Below are positions 1 to 7,374 of a DNA stretch of 16,989 nt, one piece after another. The stretch is from an archaeon (GTDB lineage: Archaea; Asgardarchaeota; Hermodarchaeia; Hermodarchaeales; Hermodarchaeaceae). The number at the start of each line of letters is the position of its first letter. Position 1 is the first letter of the stretch. A program made the position numbers and the translations under genes. The stretch lies in the NCBI GenBank assembly GCA_016550395.1, contig JABXGY010000030.1, forward strand, positions 1 to 16,989, in the 5' to 3' direction. The notes below the pieces were generated by a model. That model searched no databases and had not been told where the DNA came from. It saw nothing but the letters and a program-made list of their open reading frames with translations.

Positions 1-177
1 ATCTAAAAAACTGTCATCGGTTCCCACCGTGACTCCAGTGCCCCAATCAGGAACGTCATCATACTCTTCCTGGCGAGGAATAGGTGGTTGGAAAAGAAGT
101 GGCCATATAAAACTTAGAATAAGTAATATGATTATGGTTAGGGAGATAGCTGCCACTATTGACCGCTTGGAAACCAC
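1..177 (-). CDS. Membrane-anchored protein of unknown function, N-terminal fragment
   Basis: A reading frame on the minus strand opens with GTG at 177 and stays open for 59 codons to the left edge, so the C-terminus is missing. It starts MVSKRS, followed by a strongly hydrophobic stretch (about residues 7-30, rich in I, L, F and W) and then a polar acidic segment (PRQEEYDDVPDW). This is the pattern of an N-terminal signal anchor or uncleaved signal peptide with an extracytoplasmic remainder. A GGTGG ribosome site lies about 6 bases upstream of the GTG, and an in-frame TAG lies 11 codons upstream, which supports this start. The gene is divergent from the TPR-like gene at 351. No family is recognisable from this fragment. 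Confidence 0.6.
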   Translation of the reverse strand, partial: MVSKRSIVAAISLTIIILLILSFIWPLLFQPPIPRQEEYDDVPDWGTGVTVGTDDSFLD

Positions 178-350
178 TAAATGCCACCAACTGACACAAC
201 CGTTTGACTAACAAAAACTTTGCTAACTGGCACCAAAAACCTCTGAAATTCTTGCAGATTTAACGGTCACCGAATCTTTTTCTACTCATTAAACACACAG
301 CTTGAGGTGGTAAACCAGAGCATTACTTATGGGGTGTATATCTGCAAACT

Positions 351-1055
351 TTGTGGCATGACCTCTATCACGCAATTGACCGACACCAACATTCTCTAGT
401 AACTGATGCAGAATTACGCCTCACTGGTTTGATGTCCTCACCCAGCCCCGAAGTTGCCAAAGAAAAACTAGGACGATATCTCCAAGAAGCTCATCGTCTC
501 CGCAAAAAAAATCAACCTAAAATGGCACTGGTTTTAGTCGTAGTTAGCAGCGAGTTTTACTGGCGAAAACACCAACCAACACGCGCCGCAGGGCTCCTAT
601 TAGAGGCTAGTGATCTCTTCTATGCCCACCAAAACCTAGTAACAAGCCAACAATGCTTAACAGCTGCTTTGGAACTTACCTATAAGAAATCAAGTTTAAA
701 GTGGTGGGAAAATGAGTTACTTGGAACAATATTTCTTTTCACCGCCTGTTTAACCCTTTTAGAAAATCCCTCCTCCATTAATCAAAGGCTTAATGCACTT
801 CGAAACAAGCTCTCTAAAAAACAACAAGCACAGGTAAGGCGTGAAGATGGATATCGCATCGCTCTTGCGGTTCGTCGAGCAGTTCAGCGCCATTCCTTGT
901 CACCAATAGATGATTTAGATACAAAAACTACTCTACGAAGCAGATCAGAATATGCAACCCTTTATGAGCATCTGAAGGGATTTGCAGAAAGATATACCTT
1001 GATTCGTGAAGGGCTAACCGCATTACGCCGCGAAACCCAGCAGGAGGATCTTTGA
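351..1055 (+). CDS. Alpha-helical TPR-like repeat protein of unknown function
   Basis: A 234-residue protein, apparently all alpha-helical and without a signal peptide. Residues about 35-115 show the spacing of tetratricopeptide-like helical hairpins, with small residues (A, G) and aromatic residues recurring, as in AAGLLLEASDLF and QQCLTAALELTY. One hydrophobic helix (ELLGTIFLFTACLTLL, about residues 123-138) could be buried repeat core or a single membrane segment. The C-terminal third is basic. TPR-like proteins usually act as binding scaffolds; no partner can be named. The TTG start is the first usable codon after an in-frame stop at 303-305, but its ribosome site is poor (GGGGTG is about 14 bases away), so the N-terminus is uncertain. 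It ends in the ribosome site of the threonine-synthase-like gene, so the two are probably co-translated. Confidence 0.7.
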   Translation: MWHDLYHAIDRHQHSLVTDAELRLTGLMSSPSPEVAKEKLGRYLQEAHRLRKKNQPKMALVLVVVSSEFYWRKHQPTRAAGLLLEASDLFYAHQNLVTSQQCLTAALELTYKKSSLKWWENELLGTIFLFTACLTLLENPSSINQRLNALRNKLSKKQQAQVRREDGYRIALAVRRAVQRHSLSPIDDLDTKTTLRSRSEYATLYEHLKGFAERYTLIREGLTALRRETQQEDL

Positions 1056-1057
1056 AT

Positions 1058-2314
1058 ATGTCTTATGTCACCCGTCTTCGTTGTCCCAAGTGTAAAACTG
1101 ACTATAATCCTTTAGAAAATCCGCAATTTTGTGAAACCCATGAATGTGGGGCGCGAATAGATGTACGTTATGATTATACTCGGCTACAGGAAGTGCTTTC
1201 GAAGAAAATCCTATCGGCTCGTTCTCTAAGCGTTTGGAGTTACTTCGAATTACTTCCGGTGTCTAATCGTGTTAATATTGTAAGCCTTGGTGAGGGAGGG
1301 ACTCCCCTGGTCAAGAGTCAAAGACTTGCTGAAGTGTTGGGTGTTCGAGATTTGTATATCAAAGATGAAACTCGGAATCCCACTTGGTCGTTTAAAGATC
1401 GACCAATGACCGTAGGTGTTTCGAAGGCAAAAGAACAAGGAGCGACAACACTAGCTTCAGCAAGCAGTGGTAATGCTGCTGCAGCTTTAGCAGCATATTG
1501 CGCACGAGCAGGATTTACCTGTTTCTGCTTTGTTCCCGATATTGCACCAATGGGAAAAATCGCTCAACTACTCCTTTATGGCGCCAAAGTTGTGCGATTA
1601 CGGGGATTACACAAAGGCGATGATCCGACTGTAAAGCTTCTTCGCGAGGCTTGTTCCACTTATGGTTGGACACCTTGTCCAAGTTTTGGTCCCTTCAATC
1701 CCTACCAGGCAGAAGGCCCTAAAACATTGGCTTATGAAATTATTGAACAGTTGGAATGGCAGGTTCCAGATGTTGCTTATGTTCAAGTTGGGGCAGGAGG
1801 GTTACTAGGAGGGCAATGGCGCGGCTTCAGCGATTTTATGAACCTTGGATTTGTGGAAAAGCAACCACGCATGGTAGCTGTACAAGCCTCAGGATGTGCT
1901 CCTCTCGTACACGCTTTTGAAACAAACCGGGATGTTTTTGACATTATTCCGTGTGCCTCACCCCATAGCGTAGCAGAAGGCTTATGTGACCCATTTCCCT
2001 GGGATGGTGATCTAGCCCTCTTAGCTGTTCGCGAATCGAAAGGCACGGCTATTGCAGTTGACGATGATAGAATTTTACACGCTCAAAAATTACTGGCAAA
2101 GTATGAAGGTATCTTTGCTGAGCCCTCTGGCGTCACGGGTCTTGCAGGATTAATTGATCGGCTTGAATCAGGTGACCAAGATCCTTCTGAATTAATTCTT
2201 ATCGAAGCGACGGGTGGTGGATTAAAAGATCAAGATATCGTAATCCAAAGGATTACTGCACCACCTGTAATTGAGCCTGATTTAAAACAGCTGCAGAAAG
2301 CATTAGATTTGTGA
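1058..2314 (+). CDS. thrC: Threonine synthase-like PLP-dependent enzyme
   Basis: Threonine synthase converts O-phosphohomoserine to threonine with pyridoxal phosphate. The N-terminus carries a zinc ribbon of archaeal type (Cys9, Cys12, Cys25, Cys30), then the PLP lysine in NPTWSFKDRP (Lys113), the phosphate-contact loop SSGNAAAA (about residues 136-143), a glycine loop GAGGLLGG and the C-terminal EPSGVTGLAG. Length (418 residues) is normal for the family. Two sites deviate from what I recall as usual: NPTWSFKDR where NPTGSFKDR is common, and SSGNAAA where TGNTSA is common. A related beta-replacement enzyme is therefore possible. ATG at 1058 is preferred over the in-frame TTG at 1052 because the strong AGGAGG at 1042-1047 is then 10 bases away; this leaves 2 bases after the stop of the preceding gene. 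Confidence 0.82.
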   Translation: MSYVTRLRCPKCKTDYNPLENPQFCETHECGARIDVRYDYTRLQEVLSKKILSARSLSVWSYFELLPVSNRVNIVSLGEGGTPLVKSQRLAEVLGVRDLYIKDETRNPTWSFKDRPMTVGVSKAKEQGATTLASASSGNAAAALAAYCARAGFTCFCFVPDIAPMGKIAQLLLYGAKVVRLRGLHKGDDPTVKLLREACSTYGWTPCPSFGPFNPYQAEGPKTLAYEIIEQLEWQVPDVAYVQVGAGGLLGGQWRGFSDFMNLGFVEKQPRMVAVQASGCAPLVHAFETNRDVFDIIPCASPHSVAEGLCDPFPWDGDLALLAVRESKGTAIAVDDDRILHAQKLLAKYEGIFAEPSGVTGLAGLIDRLESGDQDPSELILIEATGGGLKDQDIVIQRITAPPVIEPDLKQLQKALDL

Positions 2315-2398
2315 AGAAACGCAGTGCAAAATAATGAAACATAGAAACACAGTTAAACGATTTAGCATTGTGAAAATGGAAATAAGGAGCGATTATCG

Positions 2399-4225
2399 GT
2401 GTGCGGCATATTCGCGATTACTAGCAATCGACGAAATAACATCGGCAAGACACTAGTAGAATGTGCCGAAAAACTCACTTATCGAGGCTACGACACAGTC
2501 GGCTGCGCAACTGTCTACAAGAACAAAATCCACCTACGCAAAGATAAAGGCAAATTCGATGTCGTAGCCACTAAATTACGTCTTAATGAAATGCGGGGTT
2601 CCAAAGGCATTGCACAACTACGATGGGCAACATTTGGTGCACCCAGTAAACTCAACGCTCAACCGCATCTTGATTGCGACGAAGATTTGTGTGCTGCACA
2701 TAATGGTAATATTTTGAATTTTCTTCCCCTAAGGGAACAATACGCTCATGAGGGTCACACGGTTCGTAGTATGAATGATGGTGAAATTTGCGTTCACGCG
2801 GTAGAACGATACTATGACCAACTTGGCGATATGGTCGAAGCCATCCGAAAAGGATGCAAAGATTTGAAAGGTGACTATGCCTTTGCTGTAATGCACCGAG
2901 ATGATGACAAAGTCTATGCTGTGAAGATGGGTTCAAGTCTTTTCGCAGGAATCGGTAAAGGTGAAACTTGTGTAAGCAGTGATCTTCCAAGTATACTCCC
3001 GGTCACCCGTGAAATTTTAAACATTCATGATGGGGAACTAGTTATCCTCTCACCTACAACTATTGAAATTCGTCGCGTTAGTGATGGTCAGCTTGTAGAG
3101 AGAAAACCTTACACATCCGACGCTGATATCCGGGTCGCTCAAAAGGGTGGTTATCCGCATTTTATGTTGAAAGAAATTCACGAACAAGTTAGCACCACTC
3201 GCACTCTTTTTAGTGCGATACGTGAACCTTACATCTCCCAGTTCGTGGACTCCCTCATTAATGCGAACCGGGTATTTTTCGTTGCATGTGGCTCCAGTTA
3301 CCATGCTGCGGTGGTTGGCAGTTATTATTTCAACGAGTTAGCGAACATTGCTGTCATTCCTGTTGTTGGTGGACAATTTATTTCACATTACGGCGACGCT
3401 GTAAGAAAAGGGGATGTCGTCGTTTGTGTTAGCCAAAGTGGCGAAACCAAAGATGTCATCGACGTGGTTCATCATGGTCGAAATCGCGATGTGAAAATTC
3501 TCAGCATTGTGAATGTCCTGGGTTCAACACTTACACACCTAAGTGACCTTTACTTGCCTCTAGGCTCTGGATTTGAAATTAGCGTCCCAGCAACGAAAAC
3601 TTACACAAGTCAAGTAACCCTCTTCAACTATCTCGCTGCGTTAAGTGGGCAAAAGCGAGAGGTTTTAGAATCCACGCGTGCGGAAGGGATAATAACAGAC
3701 CTAAAGACCCGGTTACCTGAACTTATCGAAGAGACGATTGCAACGAATACGATTAAAGCTCGTGCGCTTGCCCCTTACTTATCTAAGTATTCTCATTTCT
3801 ACGTCCTTGGTTATGGAATCACTCATGGTGTCGCATTGGAAGGCGCGCTCAAAATCAAAGAAGTCTGCTATATCGTCGCTGATGGAATGTATTCTAGCGA
3901 ATTCAAACATGGTCCTCTCAGCATCGTAGAAGAGGGATATCCTATTGTCTTTACAATAGCACCAGAGGACTCTGAGCATCTGGTCAATCATCTCGCCGAA
4001 GTAGAGTGCCGCGGTGCACGGGTAATAATCACAGGTGAAGATCATACACTTCTTCGAAGATACGTAAAAGATGATGACTTTCTTCTGGTTCCTGAATCGA
4101 GCCAGTATTTGAGCCCTATCCTCCAAGCGGTTCCTCTGCAACTCATGGCTTATCATCTAGCCACATACAAAAACATCGATCCAGACTACCCACGCAATAT
4201 TAGTAAAACTCTAACAGTGCGTTAA
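2399..4225 (+). CDS. glmS: Glutamine--fructose-6-phosphate aminotransferase (isomerizing)
   Basis: GlmS makes glucosamine-6-phosphate from fructose-6-phosphate and glutamine, the entry to amino-sugar and surface glycan synthesis. The 608-residue length is close to the E. coli enzyme. The class II glutaminase domain starts directly at Met-Cys2, the nucleophile exposed after Met removal; RWATFG (75-80) and HNGN (101-104) form the glutamine pocket. Two SIS domains follow: CGSSYHA, SQSGET (345-350), PATKTYTSQ, GALKIKE and SSEFKHGP, with the C-terminal lysine of the isomerase site at Lys603 in PRNISKTLTV. The usual RWATHG has Phe instead of His. The GTG start is fixed by the need for Cys2 and by AGGAG at 2385-2389. 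It is downstream of thrC in the same direction with an 84-base gap. Confidence 0.95.
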   Translation: MCGIFAITSNRRNNIGKTLVECAEKLTYRGYDTVGCATVYKNKIHLRKDKGKFDVVATKLRLNEMRGSKGIAQLRWATFGAPSKLNAQPHLDCDEDLCAAHNGNILNFLPLREQYAHEGHTVRSMNDGEICVHAVERYYDQLGDMVEAIRKGCKDLKGDYAFAVMHRDDDKVYAVKMGSSLFAGIGKGETCVSSDLPSILPVTREILNIHDGELVILSPTTIEIRRVSDGQLVERKPYTSDADIRVAQKGGYPHFMLKEIHEQVSTTRTLFSAIREPYISQFVDSLINANRVFFVACGSSYHAAVVGSYYFNELANIAVIPVVGGQFISHYGDAVRKGDVVVCVSQSGETKDVIDVVHHGRNRDVKILSIVNVLGSTLTHLSDLYLPLGSGFEISVPATKTYTSQVTLFNYLAALSGQKREVLESTRAEGIITDLKTRLPELIEETIATNTIKARALAPYLSKYSHFYVLGYGITHGVALEGALKIKEVCYIVADGMYSSEFKHGPLSIVEEGYPIVFTIAPEDSEHLVNHLAEVECRGARVIITGEDHTLLRRYVKDDDFLLVPESSQYLSPILQAVPLQLMAYHLATYKNIDPDYPRNISKTLTVR

Positions 4226-4228
4226 TGC

Positions 4229-5023
4229 TTATTTCTTGCTTTTAGAAATTTTGGAACCGGTTTTATCACGGAATAACTGAAGAAACTTCAGAGCGTTTTC
4301 TGTTGTGGTTTTTGCAATAACTTCTGGAGTTGTTTCTTTGATTTCTGCAACTTTCACTGCTGCGTGGGGAAGATTTGCCGGTTCATTTGTTTGACCATGG
4401 ACTGGCGCTAAATACGGTGCATCCGTTTCTAACAGCATATTTGCTAAGGGCATTATTAAAGCGATTCGTTGCATGCGACGGCGAGAAACAACACTTGTAG
4501 GAACACTCATAAACCATCCCTGTTTGGCAGCTTCTTGCACAAGTGCAGCGTCATTAAAACAATGTAGTTGAACCCGAACAGCTTTCTCCTGTTTTAAAAT
4601 CTGTATCGAATCTACCTCAGCTTCTCGAGAATGGACTACCAATGGAAGATCTAACTCGCTCGCTAGCTGGATAAACTGAATAAAAGCTGTCTTCTGATAC
4701 TCCCGCGGTTCTCTCTCCTTAATCCAGTAGTAATCTAGCCCCACTTCTCCAATTGCCACAATTTCCTCAGCGTGTTTTCGAATGCCCTGAATACAACGTT
4801 CCACCATCTGGGGGGTTGCTCGCGGAGGATGCAAACCAAAAGTAGGCCAAATAAATCCAGGAAATCGGTTCTTTAAATCCAAGGCTTTAGGATAAAACTT
4901 CGGCTCTATCGCACTGACTACAACTCCAATAACTCCCGCTTCCTTTGCACGACGAACTATTGTATCTGCCTTAGGATAAAGCCTGGGCATTTCTAAATGA
5001 GAATGCGTATCAAAGAACTCCAC
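4229..5023 (-). CDS. tatD: TatD family metal-dependent hydrolase (DNase)
   Basis: TatD proteins are cytoplasmic TIM-barrel metallonucleases, mostly described as 3'-5' exo/endo-deoxyribonucleases in DNA repair or turnover. All expected metal ligands are visible in the 264 residues: DTHSHLE (His7, His9), GEVGLDYY (Glu93), VVHSREAE (His131), LHCF (His154) and ETDAPY (Asp201). The length is normal and the tail is lysine-rich. The GTG start has AGGT about 8 bases upstream. It is convergent with glmS, the stops being only 3 bases apart, and divergent from the first carbamoyltransferase. The exact substrate in archaea is not established by the sequence. Confidence 0.92.
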   Translation of the reverse strand: MEFFDTHSHLEMPRLYPKADTIVRRAKEAGVIGVVVSAIEPKFYPKALDLKNRFPGFIWPTFGLHPPRATPQMVERCIQGIRKHAEEIVAIGEVGLDYYWIKEREPREYQKTAFIQFIQLASELDLPLVVHSREAEVDSIQILKQEKAVRVQLHCFNDAALVQEAAKQGWFMSVPTSVVSRRRMQRIALIMPLANMLLETDAPYLAPVHGQTNEPANLPHAAVKVAEIKETTPEVIAKTTTENALKFLQLFRDKTGSKISKSKK

Positions 5024-5059
5024 GATATATTACCTATGCCGATAGCGTCAATGGAACCC

Positions 5060-5072
5060 TCAAAAGGTTTTG
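5060..5072. repeat. Copy 1 of near-palindrome CAAAAGGTTTTG
   Basis: The 13-mer TCAAAAGGTTTTG lies here and again exactly 130 bases downstream. Its arms CAAAA and TTTTG are complementary around a GG centre, the form of a small dimeric-repressor site. It lies about 40 bases upstream of the tatD start. Function as an operator is an inference. Confidence 0.5.
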
Positions 5073-5151
5073 CTAAACACAATGAGTGATAATTTCGCTA
5101 AGGATGTTCTAAACACGAAGAATTGGGATAATCGAACTAATGTATACTTAG

Positions 5152-5165
5152 GTTTAACATATACC
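5152..5165 (+). promoter_or_regulatory. Possible TATA/BRE promoter for the first carbamoyltransferase
   Basis: GGTTTAACATATAC is the best archaeal TATA-like stretch between tatD and the carbamoyltransferase. A start site about 25 bases downstream would fall near 5185-5190, next to the second copy of the near-palindrome. It is judged by eye only. Confidence 0.3.
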
Positions 5166-5189
5166 CAAAGAGTATGAAATACGAAATTT

Positions 5190-5202
5190 TCAAAAGGTTT
5201 TG
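5190..5202. repeat. Copy 2 of near-palindrome CAAAAGGTTTTG
   Basis: Identical 13-mer to 5060-5072. Similarity continues beyond it: both copies run on into an ACACA a few bases later, with one gap. It lies between the TATA-like stretch and the chosen ATG at 5245, where a bound protein could block transcription start. Confidence 0.5.
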
Positions 5203-5244
5203 TCGACACAGCATCAAAAAATAGTAAATTGGCAGTTGAACGAA

Positions 5245-6273
5245 ATGGCTAAACTGGATCTCCGTGGACGAGATATGATTACAACGCAAGAATGGACCCG
5301 TGAAGAACTCGACGCAGTCCTGGAATTTTCGAAAACTCTCAAGAATAAAACAAAAGCAGGAAAATCCCCGCATCTCCTCTCAGACAAAACATTCTTCATG
5401 CTTTTTTATAACACCAGTACCCGAACTCGCGCTAGCTTTGAAGCAGCACTAACTGAACTTGGGGGTCATGCCCAATTTTTGGAGCCTGGGGCCATGAGAC
5501 TCGGCGAGGGAGAGAGCGTTAGGGACACTGCATGTACTCTAGCAAGGTACGGTCATGGAATAGGCATACGAATACTTGAGAAAGCCGTAGGATATGTTTA
5601 TGGACGGGGAAACCAGGTCTTGCGCGATTATGCTAAATGGGCAAATGTGCCAATCATCAATATGGCTGATGATAAATTTCACCCCTGTCAATCACTCACC
5701 GATATTATGACCGTCCAAGAAAATTTTCCAAAAATTCAAGGTAAAAAGTTCCTCTTTTCATGGGCATACAGCCGTCATTCTAGGTCTTGGTGCAGTGTTC
5801 AAAGCGCCATTCTCACTGCTACTCGATTCGGTATGGATGTCACGCTTGCACATCCACCTGGATTCGAACTTGACCCCGAAATCATGGACTGGTGTCATCA
5901 GAATGCAAATGAATCAGGAGGCGCTTTTACAATCACAAATGACGTTAAAGAAGGATACTCAGGAGCCCATGTCGTCTACCCACGTTCGTGGATGAGTGCA
6001 GAATGTGCAGCAATGGGTATTGACAAATGGGGTGAAGATAAAGAAGCGGAAATCCATGAAAAATTTCGCAATTGGATTTGCAACGCTAAATTAATGGACC
6101 TCGCAAGTAAAGACGCTATCTACATGCATTGCTTACCAGTCTTTCGTGGTGAAGAAGCAACAGACGAAGTGGTCGACAGTGACCAAAGCGTAATTTTCGA
6201 TCAAGCCGAAAACCGCCTACACCTGCAAAAGGGACTGCTCTCCCTTGTAATGAGCGATGAGAACCTATTGTAG
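5245..6273 (+). CDS. Ornithine/YgeW-like carbamoyltransferase, paralog A
   Basis: A 342-residue member of the aspartate/ornithine carbamoyltransferase fold, which transfers a carbamoyl group between carbamoyl phosphate and an amine, reversibly. Carbamoyl-phosphate contacts are complete: STRTR (58-62), HPCQ (146-149) and HCLP (295-298). The tail FDQAENRLHLQK is OTC-like. The second domain (GMDVTLAHPPGFELD, SGGAF, VVYPRSW) resembles YgeW rather than classical OTC, and the SMG ornithine loop is absent, so the acceptor is unknown. Around 176-185 it reads RHSRSWCSV where its paralog has a proline-containing loop, one residue longer. ATG 5245 is chosen because it aligns with the start of paralog B; a TTG at 5200 would add 15 residues and overlap a repeat. 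Its stop directly abuts that of paralog B. Confidence 0.85.
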   Translation: MAKLDLRGRDMITTQEWTREELDAVLEFSKTLKNKTKAGKSPHLLSDKTFFMLFYNTSTRTRASFEAALTELGGHAQFLEPGAMRLGEGESVRDTACTLARYGHGIGIRILEKAVGYVYGRGNQVLRDYAKWANVPIINMADDKFHPCQSLTDIMTVQENFPKIQGKKFLFSWAYSRHSRSWCSVQSAILTATRFGMDVTLAHPPGFELDPEIMDWCHQNANESGGAFTITNDVKEGYSGAHVVYPRSWMSAECAAMGIDKWGEDKEAEIHEKFRNWICNAKLMDLASKDAIYMHCLPVFRGEEATDEVVDSDQSVIFDQAENRLHLQKGLLSLVMSDENLL

Positions 6274-7332
6274 CTAAGGATATCCCATTATTGCTGCCAT
6301 AATGGCTTTTTGGGCATGTAACCGGTTTTCCGCCTCATCAAAGGCAATACTCCACTTTCCATCTAATACTTCGTCAGTAACTTCGAAACCACGATCTGCA
6401 GGAAGACAGTGCATGTATTTGACATCCTTTGCTCCAAGATCCATTTTCGTGGCATCAGCGATCCAATTCTTGTTGGCATCAAACAGTTTCTGGCAACCCT
6501 CCCAATCTTCAGCAGGGGCAATTGGGGGGATGTGATGCTTGCTAGTCCAACACTTGGGATATACAAAATGTGCACCTGCAAAGGCTTCTTCCATATCATT
6601 AGATATCTCAAAGGAACCCCCATATTGAGCCACGTTTTTCTCACACATTTCGAGAATCTTTGGATCGAGTTCAAAACCCTTCGGATGAGCTAACACGACA
6701 TCCATACCCCACTTGGTACCCATCAACACCCCACTCTGAGGGACAGCAAGGGGTTTCTTCGTGCTTGGACTATACGCCCAACTCATAACGAATTTTTTAC
6801 CCTGAACCTTTGGGGTGTGTTCCTGGATAGCTTGCATGTCTGCTATAGCCTGACAAGGGTGATAAACATCATCTTCCATATTGATGATGGGAACTTCAGA
6901 CCATTTCGCGAATTCACGAAGAATGCGATGTCCACGTCCATAAATCCATTTGGCGTGTGACCCATAAATTCGAATAGCTATCGCATCTCCCATTCTTGCA
7001 AGGACACGGGCGACATCAGAGATACGTTCACTGGTATACGCTTCTTCATCATCTGGTAAAGCTGGACGGTAAACATCTTGGGGTGAGAGGAAGTGAGCAT
7101 GTCCACCCATTTGGGTCATTCCCGCTTCGAAGGAATTCCGGGTTCGTAGAGAACGATTAAAGAAAATCATGAACAAGGTTTGTCGGAGAAGATATTCATG
7201 CGGTTTCCGATTCTTTTGTAGCTTTTTTATTTCGATAGCCGCATCGATAAGGGTCTGCAACTCCTCTTGTGACCATTCTTGAATCGTCAGCCAATCACGG
7301 CCATGGTATTTTCCTACGATGTTATTGCTCAT
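6274..7332 (-). CDS. YgeW-like (knotted-type) carbamoyltransferase, paralog B
   Basis: A 352-residue carbamoyltransferase homologous along its length to the preceding gene. Carbamoyl-phosphate motifs are SLRTR (61-65; the SLRTR variant recalls succinylornithine transcarbamylase), HPCQ (158-161) and HCLP (308-311). The central part SWAYSPSTKKPLAVPQ (185-199) followed by GMDVVLAHPKGFELD closely matches E. coli YgeW as I remember it, including the proline-rich loop typical of knotted transcarbamylases. The C-terminal DEAENRLHAQK is OTC-like. YgeW acts in anaerobic purine-derived ureido metabolism in bacteria; the acceptor here is unknown. It lies 42 bases downstream of an amidohydrolase on the same strand and was probably transcribed with it. 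Its stop abuts paralog A, giving the palindrome TAGCTA. Confidence 0.87.
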   Translation of the reverse strand: MSNNIVGKYHGRDWLTIQEWSQEELQTLIDAAIEIKKLQKNRKPHEYLLRQTLFMIFFNRSLRTRNSFEAGMTQMGGHAHFLSPQDVYRPALPDDEEAYTSERISDVARVLARMGDAIAIRIYGSHAKWIYGRGHRILREFAKWSEVPIINMEDDVYHPCQAIADMQAIQEHTPKVQGKKFVMSWAYSPSTKKPLAVPQSGVLMGTKWGMDVVLAHPKGFELDPKILEMCEKNVAQYGGSFEISNDMEEAFAGAHFVYPKCWTSKHHIPPIAPAEDWEGCQKLFDANKNWIADATKMDLGAKDVKYMHCLPADRGFEVTDEVLDGKWSIAFDEAENRLHAQKAIMAAIMGYP

Positions 7333-7374
7333 TGTAGAGTCATCTCTTCTGTGGGGTAAGCGCTGAAGGCGTTA

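Noticed and set aside
75..80. GlmS RWATFG in place of RWATHG (GlmS residue numbers)
   Set aside because: Only one residue differs while Cys2, the Arg and the rest of the glutaminase and isomerase sites are intact, so no loss of function is implied.
29..211. Open frame of 60 codons on the plus strand at the left edge
   Set aside because: It lies antisense to the better minus-strand frame that has a ribosome site and a hydrophobic anchor; its own product has no recognisable pattern.
3779..4156. 125-codon minus-strand frame
   Set aside because: It is antisense to the conserved second SIS domain of glmS.
5200..5244. TTG start adding 15 residues to carbamoyltransferase A
   Set aside because: It begins inside the repeat at 5190-5202 and has no counterpart in the paralog; ATG 5245 fits better.
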